A stretch of DNA of 64,000 bases from Burkholderia sp. SRS-46 (GTDB lineage Bacteria; Pseudomonadota; Gammaproteobacteria; Burkholderiales; Burkholderiaceae). The notes beneath the pieces were generated by a model, which was given only the letters and a program-made list of their open reading frames with translations, was not told the DNA's origin and searched no databases. The translations under genes were made by a program, and so were the position numbers. Shown piece by piece: positions 52,316-61,224 of this stretch (its first letter is position 1; the number at the start of each line of letters is the position of its first letter). The stretch spans positions 496,001-560,000 of the forward strand of contig NZ_PTXL01000003.1 of NCBI RefSeq assembly GCF_004343775.1. Reading direction: 5' to 3'.

Positions 52316-53133
52316 TGGTAGCGGTTTATGGGGTGTTCTTTTTCAGGGGGCACACAGTGTGTTTACTCTTTTAGAAACCAACGTTTACTTCTTTAACTAC
52401 TTTTAGACGCCTCACAGGCTTACCAGATAAGGCTGTGAGGGGTGTTCAGTACCCATTTATGGGGGCACAGGTAGAAGTGTCTGGGGCGTTAGGTCTGTGG
52501 ATTTGGGGCTTTGGGTAGCCCGGAATGGGGAATCGGGGATGTGGATATGGTGCAAGCGTTACCGTTTATGGGAATTCGACGGCGGAACACCGATGGTAGC
52601 GGTCTATGGGATATCCAAAAGGTACCTGGTTATGGGAGATATTCGCGCGTAGATCTGACCTCCTGTGTGACCAGGACGATTTTGGGTAGCCAGTTATGGG
52701 AAGTTTTGAAGGTACCCGTTTATGGGATTGCGCTGTGCGCGCCGACTGGCGTTCATGCACAGCCCGGAGCTGTGATTTCCGTGCGTAAACAGGATTCGGT
52801 CGTTGAAAAGGTAGCCATCTGTGGGGCGTGTTGATGGTAGCCGGTTATGGGATCGATCTGGCGGCGCCGCAGCCAAAGGCGCGCGATTCGCAAAAAGCGA
52901 TGGCTTCGAAAGGTCCCCTTCTATGGGAAATCGTCGAGGTAGCCGGTTATGGGAGAAAAACGATGACGTGCTGCACGGCACCACAGATTCCGCATCTGAT
53001 CGTGGTTCTGATCACTTGCTTCCCATAAAAAGGTACCTTCAGCGGGGGGATGTCCAGGCCGGATCGGGGCGGCCCGCGCAAAAGGTAGCTGCTTTTGGGA
53101 AGGGTGTTTGCGGAAAGGTAGATGGTTATGGGG
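52316..53133 (+). repeat. iteron array of the replication origin
   Basis: Consensus AGGTAGCCGGTTATGGGA, 18 bp. Copies begin at 52316, 52447, 52469, 52513, 52556, 52594, 52620, 52684, 52710, 52809, 52835, 52911, 52937, 53021 (reverse), 53083 and 53116. The TATGGG end and AGGTA start are the most constant parts; the centre varies. Spacing is irregular. Each copy is a probable binding site for the Rep protein encoded at 53284. A DnaA-box-like TGTGGATAT (one mismatch) is at 52540-52548. Repeat unit too short and without equal spacers for a CRISPR. Confidence 0.85.
52354..52440. other. AT-rich candidate unwinding segment with inverted repeat
   Basis: 52358-52408 is AT-rich (TTTACTCTTTTAGAAACC, then TTTACTTCTTTAACTACTT). 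An inverted repeat, CCTCACAG with CTGTGAGG about 15 bases apart, closes it at 52410-52440. It lies between the first and second iterons, where the origin would open. Confidence 0.5.
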
Positions 53134-53283
53134 CCAGTCGAACATTCGCTCGCGGAAAAAATTCGTTTGTGGTCCGCAAGTTAGCTGCGACAGTGCAAGT
53201 GACGTGGGAACAGGGGCGTTGCCCTGGGCAGTGAAGAGGTATAAAGTCCGCTCTCAACAAGGTAACCTTATCCGGACATCACA

Positions 53284-54600
53284 ATGCCGCGAAAGCCCGC
53301 AAGCAAAGGCTCCGACAAACAGGTCTCGCTGTTCCAGACGCCAGAGCCTCCCGACTTGCTGCGCAAGGCGGTTCAAGCGATTCACATCGCGCCCAAATCG
53401 GGAAAGATCGGTCTGCAGCAGCGCAAGATGTTCAGCTCGCTGATCAAGAACGCGCTCAGGCAGGAAGCATTCGAGCCGGGGCGCACGAGCTTCTCGATCT
53501 CGATCGCCTCGCTCTCGCACGAGAGCGGGCTGAACAGCAACAACACGAAATACGTGAAGGACACGGTGAACTCGCTGATCAGCACCGTCGTCAACTGGGA
53601 CTATCTTGCCGCGGACCGCTCGACCGTCTGGAAGGCGTCGGGTCTGCTGGCCGGCGCCGAGCTCGAGCAATCGGTACTGAAGTACAGCTTCTCGGACCAG
53701 ATTCGCAGCGAGTTGCTCAACCCCGAGATCTACGCGCTGATCGATATGCGGATCGCGCGCGAGTTTCGGCGCTCGCACTCGCTCGCGCTGTGGGAAAACA
53801 CGGTGCGCTACGAAGGGATCGGCATCACCGCGAAGATCCCGCTGCCGAAGTTCCGGGATCTCATCCTGGGTCAGGACAAGGCATCGCAGTCGTACAAGGA
53901 GTACAAGCTGTTCAAGAGCAAGGTGCTGGTGCCGTGCATTCAGGAGGTCAACGAAGTATCGGACCACACGCTCGAGCTGATCGAGCACAAGTCCGGGCGC
54001 AGTGTTGAAGCGGTCCAGTTCAAGGTGATGCGCAAGCAGAGTGCGGATACCGTGGAGGAAGGCGACGTCAAGAACGAGGCGCTCGTCGAAGAAGTCGCCA
54101 AGTTCGGCATCCCGCGCTCGGAGGCACGCCGGCTGATTACGCAGTATGGCGTGCAGCGCATCAAGGCTGCGATTGCGTACACGCTCAACCGGACCACGAA
54201 AAAGAATGCGGCGCCGGTCGATAACGTTGGGGCCTATTTCCGCAAGGCGTTGACGCACGGCTATACGCTGTCCGACGGACCGACGCCGGAGACGGCGCCG
54301 TCGGCGAAAGAAACGGCGCAGAGCAAGCAGGAGCAGATCCGGGACAAGTACCTCGCGGCCAAGATCGACGAGGCCGGTGCGTACTTCCGCGAACTGGAAA
54401 TCGACGACCAGACCAAGCTCATCGATCGCTACAACGAGACGGTGGTCGGCTCGAAGGATCTGGTGCTGTCGCCGAAGAAGAAGGCAAGCAAGCTCGCGCA
54501 AACCAGCTTCTTCAGGTGGCTCGCGCTGGATACCTGGGGCGAACCGACCTCGGATGACTTGCTGGAATTCCTGCTCAGAAGCAGCCTGGCCACGAACTGA
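53284..54600 (+). CDS. replication initiator protein, Rep_3-type
   Basis: 438 residues of the plasmid/secondary-chromosome initiator family with two winged helices. The N-terminal part includes QQRKMFSSLIKNALRQEAFE and NNTKYVKDTVNSLIST; the second carries EFRRSHSLALWENTVRYEGI and SYKEYKLFKSKVLVPCIQEV. It should bind the iterons upstream and load replication proteins. Upstream, GAGGTATAAAGTCC may be its -10 region and AAGGTAACCTT (53259) is a short palindrome resembling half an iteron, possibly an autoregulatory site. Start ATG 53284 lacks a strong ribosome site. Convergent with parB. Confidence 0.88.
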   Translation: MPRKPASKGSDKQVSLFQTPEPPDLLRKAVQAIHIAPKSGKIGLQQRKMFSSLIKNALRQEAFEPGRTSFSISIASLSHESGLNSNNTKYVKDTVNSLISTVVNWDYLAADRSTVWKASGLLAGAELEQSVLKYSFSDQIRSELLNPEIYALIDMRIAREFRRSHSLALWENTVRYEGIGITAKIPLPKFRDLILGQDKASQSYKEYKLFKSKVLVPCIQEVNEVSDHTLELIEHKSGRSVEAVQFKVMRKQSADTVEEGDVKNEALVEEVAKFGIPRSEARRLITQYGVQRIKAAIAYTLNRTTKKNAAPVDNVGAYFRKALTHGYTLSDGPTPETAPSAKETAQSKQEQIRDKYLAAKIDEAGAYFRELEIDDQTKLIDRYNETVVGSKDLVLSPKKKASKLAQTSFFRWLALDTWGEPTSDDLLEFLLRSSLATN

Positions 54601-54605
54601 TACTC

Positions 54606-54640
54606 AAAAACAGACCTCGCAACGCGAGGTCTGTTTATTT
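54606..54640. terminator. bidirectional terminator between rep and parB
   Basis: AAACAGACCTCGC and GCGAGGTCTGTTT pair around a three-base loop; A-tract and T-tract flank it on both sides, so it can end both the rep transcript (plus) and the parAB transcript (minus). Confidence 0.88.
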
Positions 54641-54654
54641 GGGCACCTTACTTT

Positions 54655-55680
54655 CTACTTTTGCGCGGCGGCCAGTTCGGCGACGTACGCGTCGATGACT
54701 TCCTTGAGGCGATCGGCGAGCGTTTCCTGGTGGGCTGCGTCGACGCCCTTGAGCTGCAGGTCGAGACGTCCGTCGGGATAGGTCTTCAACTGGCCGATCG
54801 TCTGTGATTCGAGCGCGAAGTCGTGACGGACGCTGTATCGTGTCCGCCCTGCCTTCTTGTCCCCGTCGTTCTGCGCGCGCAGGAAATTCTCGAGATCGCG
54901 GACCGACTTCTTCCGGTCGATCACGGCCGACAGCAGGCGATCGGCCGTCGGTTCGCCCAGCCGCTCGAAGATCAGCTTGAGGAAATAGGCGGCCTGCAGG
55001 CCGACCACGTCGCTCGCGGTGGCCATCCGCTCAAGGAGCGTGTTCGGCAATGCGTTGAGCGAGAGCGTCTTGCTGATCGACGCTTTGTCCTTGCCGATCT
55101 TTTCCGCCAGCGTGTTCTGGTCGGCGAACACCTTCTCGTCGAGGAGCCGCTTCCATGCGACCGCATCGTCGAAGATCGTTTGACGTTCGTGATCGTGGTT
55201 CGCGCGATAGGCGATCGTATAGAGCTGCTCGGGCGTGTGATCCGACCGGAAGGTGGCGGTGATGGTTTCGTCGCCGTTGATGCTGGTGGCGCGCAACCGG
55301 CGCTGTCCATCGATCACGACGAGCTTGCCGGGAAATTCCGGCAGCCGGGTCACCTTGATCGGTTCGATCTGCCCTTCCCGCTTCAACGTCAGCGCGAGCT
55401 CATGCAGGCTCGATTCCGAGTAGAAAACCCGCGGGTTGAACGGGTTCGGGATGCAGTCCTTCACGGCGACCTTCTGCGGGGCGTCGAGATCCGTCGTGTC
55501 GGCGGGCTGCGCCGTCGCCAGCTTGATCGCCGGCGCAGCGGCGGTCGGCAACACCGTCACGGACGGTTCGGGCAGCCGCGTCTCCAGCGCTGCATTTTCC
55601 TGCGCGAGCCCGCGCAGAAGGCCGGCCGCGAGATGGAGATTGCCCGTCGCCTTCTTTTCCTTCGTTGTGTCTTTAGCCAT
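54655..55680 (-). CDS. parB: partition protein ParB
   Basis: 341 residues. ParB/Spo0J features: ELALTLKREGQIEPIKVTR, the nucleotide-binding VIDGQRRLRATS, and a helix-turn-helix NTLAEKIGKDKASISKTLSL (about residues 180-200), followed by a C-terminal dimerisation part. It binds parS and works with ParA to place the replicon. Its ATG (55680) overlaps the parA stop by eight bases (ATGGCTAA), so the genes are coupled. The longer frame upstream overlaps parA and was rejected. Confidence 0.93.
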   Translation of the reverse strand: MAKDTTKEKKATGNLHLAAGLLRGLAQENAALETRLPEPSVTVLPTAAAPAIKLATAQPADTTDLDAPQKVAVKDCIPNPFNPRVFYSESSLHELALTLKREGQIEPIKVTRLPEFPGKLVVIDGQRRLRATSINGDETITATFRSDHTPEQLYTIAYRANHDHERQTIFDDAVAWKRLLDEKVFADQNTLAEKIGKDKASISKTLSLNALPNTLLERMATASDVVGLQAAYFLKLIFERLGEPTADRLLSAVIDRKKSVRDLENFLRAQNDGDKKAGRTRYSVRHDFALESQTIGQLKTYPDGRLDLQLKGVDAAHQETLADRLKEVIDAYVAELAAAQK

Positions 55681-56371
55681 GGGCTGCGGCTCCGGTAGCG
55701 CGTGTCGATGCAATGTATTGGGCCATTTCGGTGACCAGCTTCTCGATCTCCGCGCGGGCCTCCTTGAGGCCTTTCAGGTAGCGATTGTGGTGGTGGATGG
55801 TGGTGCCGAGCGCGAAGGTCTGGCGATAGACCTCGCGTTGAGCGATCTGGCTGTCGAGCAGATGTTCCCCTATTTCTTCTGCTCTTAGAATTTTTAAAAT
55901 CTCTTCACGCATTTTAGTTTTTCCATTGACACTATTGAGCATCAATGCGGAAGACAGGTTCGGGTTACGTACCGAACGCATGGATTCGATCATGCGGATC
56001 ATCGCGACGGTGCTGTAGAGATCCGCGGGCGAAGGCGACAGCGGGACGAGACAGAAGTCTGCGACTTCGAGTACTGACGCGATGCGCGGATCCTCGAGGT
56101 TGCCGGGGCAGTCGACGACGATCACATCGAAATGCGCATCCTGCTTCTTGATCTCGCCACCGATTCCGCGTCCGGCCGGCGCCAGGGAGAGAACGGTCAT
56201 CGGCAGGGTGTTCTCGCCACTCGTGACCCACCGGACGGACGTGCCCTGCGGGTCGGCGTCGATGAGTGCCACCTTGTTCCCGCCTGCCTCGAAGGCAGCG
56301 GCGATGTTGACGGAGATGGTGGTCTTTCCAGTACCACCCTTTTGATTGCTGACGGCGATCTTGAAAGCCAT
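55673..56371 (-). CDS. parA: partition ATPase ParA
   Basis: 232 residues, the short form of ParA without N-terminal DNA-binding domain. Deviant Walker A KGGTGKTTISVNIA at 11-18 with the signature lysine, KVALIDADPQGTSVRW (switch), and VIVVDCPGNLEDPR. Start ATG 56371 follows GGAGGAATTTA, a strong ribosome site. First gene of the parAB unit; a promoter at 56397 and a parS-like site at 56469 lie just upstream. Confidence 0.94.
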   Translation of the reverse strand: MAFKIAVSNQKGGTGKTTISVNIAAAFEAGGNKVALIDADPQGTSVRWVTSGENTLPMTVLSLAPAGRGIGGEIKKQDAHFDVIVVDCPGNLEDPRIASVLEVADFCLVPLSPSPADLYSTVAMIRMIESMRSVRNPNLSSALMLNSVNGKTKMREEILKILRAEEIGEHLLDSQIAQREVYRQTFALGTTIHHHNRYLKGLKEARAEIEKLVTEMAQYIASTRATGAAAHG

Positions 56372-56396
56372 TAAATTCCTCCAAGGAGTTTTGCGT

Positions 56397-56425
56397 AATA
56401 TATGCAGTTGTTAGAGAAAAGTCCA
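56397..56425 (-). promoter_or_regulatory. candidate parAB promoter
   Basis: On the minus strand TGGACT (56420-56425) and TATATT (56397-56402) are 17 bases apart, 26 bases upstream of the parA start. Confidence 0.55.
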
Positions 56426-56468
56426 GACAAGATGTCCTGATCGAGAAATTTTCGAGTGCGACGGCGCA

Positions 56469-56484
56469 GTTGTTACGTGACAAG
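56469..56484. promoter_or_regulatory. parS-like site 1
   Basis: GTTGTTACGTGACAAG, two changes from the palindrome GTTGTCACGTGACAAC. It is the closest to parA, 44 bases beyond the -35 of its promoter. Confidence 0.7.
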
Positions 56485-56694
56485 TAGCCGGACGGCTAAC
56501 GCGCGGACAAGCGATCGGATCGAGCCACAATGAAAATCAATAGAAATCGGTTTTCTCGAAGTCGGGACGCAGTACGCAATCAACAAATTGATTTTTCCTT
56601 GATATCACATCATGTTTTTGATCGCGCCAGCGCGCGTTAAGTAACTGCAAACGTATTGCGGCGGACTGATCTGTCGACGATTTACGTACGGGCA

Positions 56695-56710
56695 GTTGTC
56701 ACGTGACAAG
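56695..56710. promoter_or_regulatory. parS-like site 2
   Basis: GTTGTCACGTGACAAG, one mismatch from the consensus palindrome. Confidence 0.82.
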
Positions 56711-56818
56711 CCGCGAAGTTGATGAGCGGATCGTGTGATCGGAAGGCTGCATAGCCGTAGACCACTCAATCAACAAGTATTTTGATCAACATTGATTGAT
56801 GACTCTGTCAATCGGCAG

Positions 56819-56834
56819 GTTGTCACGTGACAAC
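56819..56834. promoter_or_regulatory. parS-like site 3
   Basis: GTTGTCACGTGACAAC, a perfect 16-bp palindrome, directly upstream of the small frame at 56849. Confidence 0.88.
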
Positions 56835-56848
56835 GAGGATAGGTATCG

Positions 56849-57142
56849 ATGACTCCGGCATCGATTGCGGCTACATCACTTTGGTTTATTGACCGAAAGC
56901 GCGCCTCCGTAGTCGAGACCGGCACTGGAGTGTGGTTGGCGCAAGCGGATGTGCGTGGAGAGTTCTCGTCGGTGTTGGTCGGTTGTCACGTGACAACGGG
57001 TGATGAGGTCCGGCTTACGTGTGCACCGGGGGTGACTGCAGGATTCGACGAGAACGGTCGACGATTGGCTCTGGAATGTGGCGAGACGAACGCGTTCGTT
57101 GGTTTGCCGGCCCGCGAACTCCCGAGCCTCTGCTATGGTTGA
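56849..57142 (+). CDS. doubtful small hypothetical protein overlapping a parS site
   Basis: 97 residues (start MTPASIAATSLWFIDRKR). No recognised family. It contains the parS copy at 56982 within its frame, encoding CHVTTG, and a parS copy lies 15 bases upstream of its ATG. A GAGGATAGG segment could serve as ribosome site. Codon use is less biased than in neighbouring genes. It may be a real small gene or simply an open frame within the centromere region. Confidence 0.3.
   Translation: MTPASIAATSLWFIDRKRASVVETGTGVWLAQADVRGEFSSVLVGCHVTTGDEVRLTCAPGVTAGFDENGRRLALECGETNAFVGLPARELPSLCYG
56982..56997. promoter_or_regulatory. parS-like site 4
   Basis: Perfect GTTGTCACGTGACAAC palindrome. Confidence 0.88.
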
Positions 57143-58246
57143 AGCCGAGGCCCGACCTGGAGTCGCGCGATGAGCGTTCTACGTGCGGAGCACCACAAAG
57201 TAAGAGGCGGGTGAGGTTGCGGTGATATGGCCCCATTAGTCACCCTCGATGCAGCAGTGCCGGTTGGCTTCTTCCTGCCCGTGCGACTCTCGAGGCCTTA
57301 CCGACTGTCTGTAGCCGTGAAGAAACGCCAGATCGCCCAGCACCATGCACCGTGGAAACCTGCGTGACTACCGAAAGCTATCGAGAATGCCCGATTCACC
57401 GGCGCTGGCGACGCGCACGATTCGTATCGTGAAACATTCGCCCAAAATGGGGCGTGCTCACGGAACCCTTATCTTATAAGGACTTCCGGGCGATTCTTCA
57501 TGTTGTTTCACGCGGGAAGGACGAGCATCGTCTCAAAAGGAGGGGGTGAAGCATGGCGTCTGAGGTAGATGCGGTGCTTTAGTCCCATGCCGGCATCGAA
57601 GATGTTGATTGGTACGTATTATGTTGTAAATAAAACGAATCAAGGCGCGGGATTTCAAATGAGAGCGCTGCGCTGAGGATGATCTTGAGTAAGGCGATCC
57701 TCGCAGCGTATTGAGTTGTCACGTGACAACGTGACAACTCGAAGCGGGTCTCTTGCGGAATCATGATGTTTCAATTACAAGCGCGGCTCTGGAATGAGCG
57801 ACATGATCGGAAACGAAGCCAATAAGCAAAGCCCGGGGTAGGGCAGCCCAAATTTCTTCCGAATTCGTTTGCTGGAATGGTCGGCATCACCGTAAGTCGC
57901 ACGACAAGTGTCGAAGCCACGACCGATATCTGACCGCCTCCGACATGTCGGTCGCGATCAACCCCAATCCCGTCCGTTCAATAATTCGCGGTGATCGACG
58001 TAGTCGAAAACTCGACATCCGAACCAAGGAGCGGAATAGCGCTTCACCGCGGCATCGCCAGTCGCGAATGTCCTGGCGAGCGTTTTACAACGCGCAGAAT
58101 CAGGCAAACAAGAACGCGATGGGTTCAACGCCAACTGCCGGAAAGGCATCGTGACAATCGCGCCGCCCGGTAGCCCGCCGAAACCAGCCCCCGGCCGGCA
58201 CGCCACACGTGCTAACTAGCGCACCCGCCGGAGAAACACCGTTCAT
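57143..58246. other. 1.1-kb gap between the small frame and the MBL hydrolase
   Basis: Apart from the parS-like site at 57715, no gene, tRNA or terminator could be supported. Base composition is mixed and AT-richer than the coding neighbours between 57590 and 57800. Looks like centromere-flanking noncoding DNA. Confidence 0.45.
57715..57738. promoter_or_regulatory. parS-like site 5 with extra half-site
   Basis: Perfect GTTGTCACGTGACAAC at 57715-57730, directly followed by a second GTGACAAC half at 57731-57738. Confidence 0.86.
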
Positions 58247-59365
58247 TTACTTGGCTGCCCGCGACGCGCAGATCGCGAACCGCAGCGACTTCGGCGCCTC
58301 GACCTTCTCGACGGCATTGCGCCACCAGCGCTCGCCGCGATGCGGCGTAACCAGGTTCAGCCGCTCGCCCATCCGCGGTGTTGCAAGATCGACCCCGCGC
58401 GAAACCGCCAGCGCGGTCACGCGCTCGAACGGCTCGTGCCAGCGATGCATCGCCAGATCGAACGTGCCGTTATGAATCGGCGCCAGCCAGCGGCCGCGCA
58501 GATCCACATGCGCCTGGACGGTTTCTTCCGGCTGCATGTGAACGTAGGGCCATTGCGCGTCGTACGCACCCGTCTCGATCAGCGTCACGTCGAACGGCCC
58601 GAGGCGTTCGCCGATGGTCCTGAAACCATCGAAGTAGCCGGTGTCGCCGCTGAAGAACACGCGCAGGTCGCCGTCGACGATCACCCACGACGCCCACAGC
58701 GTGCTGTTGCCGTCGAGCAGGCTACGCCCGGAGAAATGCTGCGCGGGCGTCGCGGTCAGCGCTACGCCGTCGAGCTCCGCGCTTTGCCACCAGTCGAGCT
58801 GACGCACCTTGGCCGCGTCGATGCCCCATTCGATCAGGCGATCGCCGACACCGAGCGGCGTCAGGAATATCTCCGCCTTCGCGGCCAGCGCAAGCACGGT
58901 GTCGCGGTCCAGGTGATCGTAGTGGTCGTGCGACAGGATCACGCCGCGCAGCGGCGGCAAGTCGCCGAGCGCGATCGGCGGCGCATGGAAGCGCTTCGGG
59001 CCGACGCGCCGGAATGGCGACGCGCGTTCGGCGAACACGGGGTCGGTCAGCCAGAACTGCCCGCGCAGCTTGAGCAGAAGCGTCGAATGCCCGAGCCGGT
59101 AGAGGCTGCGGTCCGGCGCCGCGTCGAGTTGCGCGCGAGTGAGCGTATCGACGGGCAGGGCACCCGCCGGCACCGCGCCGCGCGGCTTGTGGAACAGCAT
59201 GTTCCACATGATGCCCAGCATCTTGCCGAGCCCCTCGGCGGGCCGCGGCGCGACGTTGCGAAAGCGCTCGCCGTCATGTTGCGGCGAATGGGCGGACAAC
59301 GCGCGGCCGCGCTTCGCGGCAGTAAGGCCCAGCGTGCGTTGAATGAAATCTGGGAGCGATGCCAT
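58247..59365 (-). CDS. metallo-beta-lactamase-fold hydrolase, RomA/NAPE-PLD-like
   Basis: 372 residues. Metal motifs in order: GHSTLLLKLRGQFWLTDPVF, VILSHDHYDHLDRDT (HxHxDH), ATPAQHFSGRSLLDGN, FFSGDTGYFDGF and IHNGTFDLAMHRWHEPFERV. This group includes RomA and N-acyl-phosphatidylethanolamine phospholipase D. No signal peptide is obvious at the N-terminus (MASLPDFIQRTLGLTAAK). It is divergent from the TetR gene at 59447 with a palindrome over its -10, so that protein probably represses it. Substrate unknown. Confidence 0.85.
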   Translation of the reverse strand: MASLPDFIQRTLGLTAAKRGRALSAHSPQHDGERFRNVAPRPAEGLGKMLGIMWNMLFHKPRGAVPAGALPVDTLTRAQLDAAPDRSLYRLGHSTLLLKLRGQFWLTDPVFAERASPFRRVGPKRFHAPPIALGDLPPLRGVILSHDHYDHLDRDTVLALAAKAEIFLTPLGVGDRLIEWGIDAAKVRQLDWWQSAELDGVALTATPAQHFSGRSLLDGNSTLWASWVIVDGDLRVFFSGDTGYFDGFRTIGERLGPFDVTLIETGAYDAQWPYVHMQPEETVQAHVDLRGRWLAPIHNGTFDLAMHRWHEPFERVTALAVSRGVDLATPRMGERLNLVTPHRGERWWRNAVEKVEAPKSLRFAICASRAAK

Positions 59366-59386
59366 GGGAATCCATCCGGATGAAAG

Positions 59387-59426
59387 TACACTAAACAGTG
59401 TAGTTTATTTCCAGGAAAAGTAAACT
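59387..59426. promoter_or_regulatory. divergent operator and promoter, MBL hydrolase / TetR
   Basis: TACACTAAACAGTGTA (59387-59402) is a perfect palindrome with 6-bp arms; a second inverted repeat AGTTTA/TAAACT spans 59402-59426. On the minus strand, -35 TTTACT (59419-59424) and -10 TACACT (59397-59402) are 16 bases apart, so the palindrome covers the -10 of the MBL gene. Typical for autoregulated TetR pairs. Confidence 0.65.
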
Positions 59427-59446
59427 GCCGGGTGTAAAATTCGAAG

Positions 59447-60100
59447 ATGGATACGAGCACCACTCATCAACGTCTGACCGATCGAAAGCGGGCGGCCATC
59501 GTCAGCGCCGCGATCGAGGAATTTCTCGCGTCCGGCTACGACGCGACCAGCATGGACCGCATCGCCGCGCGCGCGGATGTCTCCAAGCGCACGGTGTACA
59601 ACCACTTCCCGAGCAAGGACGCGCTGTTTGCCGCGATTCTGCACCAGCTCTGGGACGCGAGCCACTCGGGCAGCTCGCCGGCCTATCGCAGTGATGTGCC
59701 GTTGCGCGCGCAGTTGCTCGACCTGCTGACGCGCAAGCTGCGCCTGCTCAACGATGACGCGTTTCTCGCGCTCGCGCGGGTCGCGATCGCGGCCGCCATT
59801 CATTCGCCGGAACGCGCGCGCGACATGGTGGAGCGTCTCGGCGAGCGGGAAGAGGACGTGACGGTCTGGATCCGCGCGGCCGCGGCCGCGGGCCGGCTTG
59901 CCGCGCCGGATCCGGCATTCGCATCGCATCAGTTGCAGGGCATCGTGAAGGCGTTCGCGTTCTGGCCGCAGGTGACGATGGGACAGCCGCCGCTGAACGA
60001 CCAGGCGCAGAAGCAGGTCGCGGAATCGGCTGCCGACATGTTTCTCGCGTACTACGAGCGAAAGCAGGGCGGCGACGGTCACGACGAAAGCGGACGTTGA
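59447..60100 (+). CDS. TetR-family regulator
   Basis: 217 residues. HTH at about 15-60: KRAAIVSAAIEEFLASGYDA, TSMDRIAARADVSKRTVYNH, FPSKDALFAAIL. The C-terminal domain with LRAQLLDLLTRKLRLLND and ALARVAIAAAIHSPERARDM resembles the AefR-like group. Its binding site is probably the palindrome upstream. Likely control target: the divergent MBL hydrolase. Confidence 0.85.
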   Translation: MDTSTTHQRLTDRKRAAIVSAAIEEFLASGYDATSMDRIAARADVSKRTVYNHFPSKDALFAAILHQLWDASHSGSSPAYRSDVPLRAQLLDLLTRKLRLLNDDAFLALARVAIAAAIHSPERARDMVERLGEREEDVTVWIRAAAAAGRLAAPDPAFASHQLQGIVKAFAFWPQVTMGQPPLNDQAQKQVAESAADMFLAYYERKQGGDGHDESGR

Positions 60101-60240
60101 AGCGTCGGCCGTCGGCACATCGTCTCGACACGGTGACGTTTGATCTACATTGGAAGCACCCCCATGCCGCGACTGCGCGCACGACGCGACGACAGGATGC
60201 AACCGGTGCGATGCCGGGGCCGGAACGTGAGCGAAGCTGA

Positions 60241-60732
60241 ATGAAGACGTTGCTGATCGTCTATCACACGATGACCGGAGGCACGCGGCAGATGGCCGAG
60301 GCGGCCGCCGGCGCGGCGCGCGAACAGGCCGGCGTGTCGGTCAGGCTGCAACGCGCGGACGAGACGGGCCCGGGCGACGTGCTGGCGGCCGATGCGTATC
60401 TGTTCGCGACGCCGGAGAATCTCGCCGCGATGTCCGGGCTGATGAAGGACTTTTTCGATCGCTGCTATTACGCGGCGCTCGATCGCGTGAACGGCCGTCC
60501 GTACGCGACGATGATCTGCGCCGGCAGCGACGGACAGAATGCGTTGCGCCAGATCGATCGCATCGCGACCGGCTGGCGCCTGAAAAGCGTGGCGCCGGGC
60601 CTGATCGTGTGCACGCATGCGCAGACGACCGAGCGCATCCTGGCGCCGAAGACGATCGAGGCCGACGATCTCGCGCGCTGCGCCGAACTCGGCGCGGGCC
60701 TCGCGGCCGGTCTCGCGCTCGGCGTGTTCTGA
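60241..60732 (+). CDS. flavodoxin-like protein
   Basis: 163 residues with a flavodoxin fold. FMN phosphate loop YHTMTGGTRQMAEA (about residues 8-21), then AYLFATPENLAAMSGLMKDF, and the second FMN-contact region TMICAGSDGQNALRQID. Comparable proteins are NAD(P)H-dependent reductases or flavodoxins. Cys residues do not form a Fe-S motif. The gene stands alone, 140 bases after the TetR gene. Confidence 0.82.
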   Translation: MKTLLIVYHTMTGGTRQMAEAAAGAAREQAGVSVRLQRADETGPGDVLAADAYLFATPENLAAMSGLMKDFFDRCYYAALDRVNGRPYATMICAGSDGQNALRQIDRIATGWRLKSVAPGLIVCTHAQTTERILAPKTIEADDLARCAELGAGLAAGLALGVF

Positions 60733-61224
60733 CGGAAGCACCGCGCAGACCGTGTTTGCGCTTTGCCGATGCGCAGCGTATGTTACGTGCGGGGTGCAGC
60801 GCAGCAGACAGCACCGACGGAACAAGACAATCCCATGCATGGCGATACGGGCCTGCGCGTGCACGCAGGTGGGCCCGCGGATCATCATCGATGTTTCGAA
60901 CTACGAACACCGGACCGGGAAGCCTTGCGTGGCGCTTGCGTCGCGCACCGTCATGGCGGAGACGCGCTCGATCGATCGACATCCCGAACGCGGGCCGCGG
61001 CGCAGGTCGGCCGCCTGCACGATTGCGCAGTTCAGAGTTGCAAGTTGGCTTCCAGTTTTGAAATGAACGGGAATCAGGCACCGTGCCGTTCGCGTGCCAA
61101 ATCAAGCACATAGGTGCGCGGGTCCGAACTGGCCCGCCGCTTGCTTACATCGTTCCCGATTCGCTCCAGACCGTGCGCGCCGCGTGGGCCGGTTCCGTTC
61201 GACGACCGCTGATCCTTGCATAAC
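60733..61224. other. 492-bp gap upstream of pyc
   Basis: No gene is supported. The nearest ribosome site to the pyc start is weak. The untranslated leader of pyc may begin in this region. Confidence 0.4.

Noticed and set aside
52316..53133. CRISPR array
   Set aside because: Repeats are 18 bp with variable centres, spacing is irregular and one copy is inverted. The adjacent rep gene explains them as iterons.
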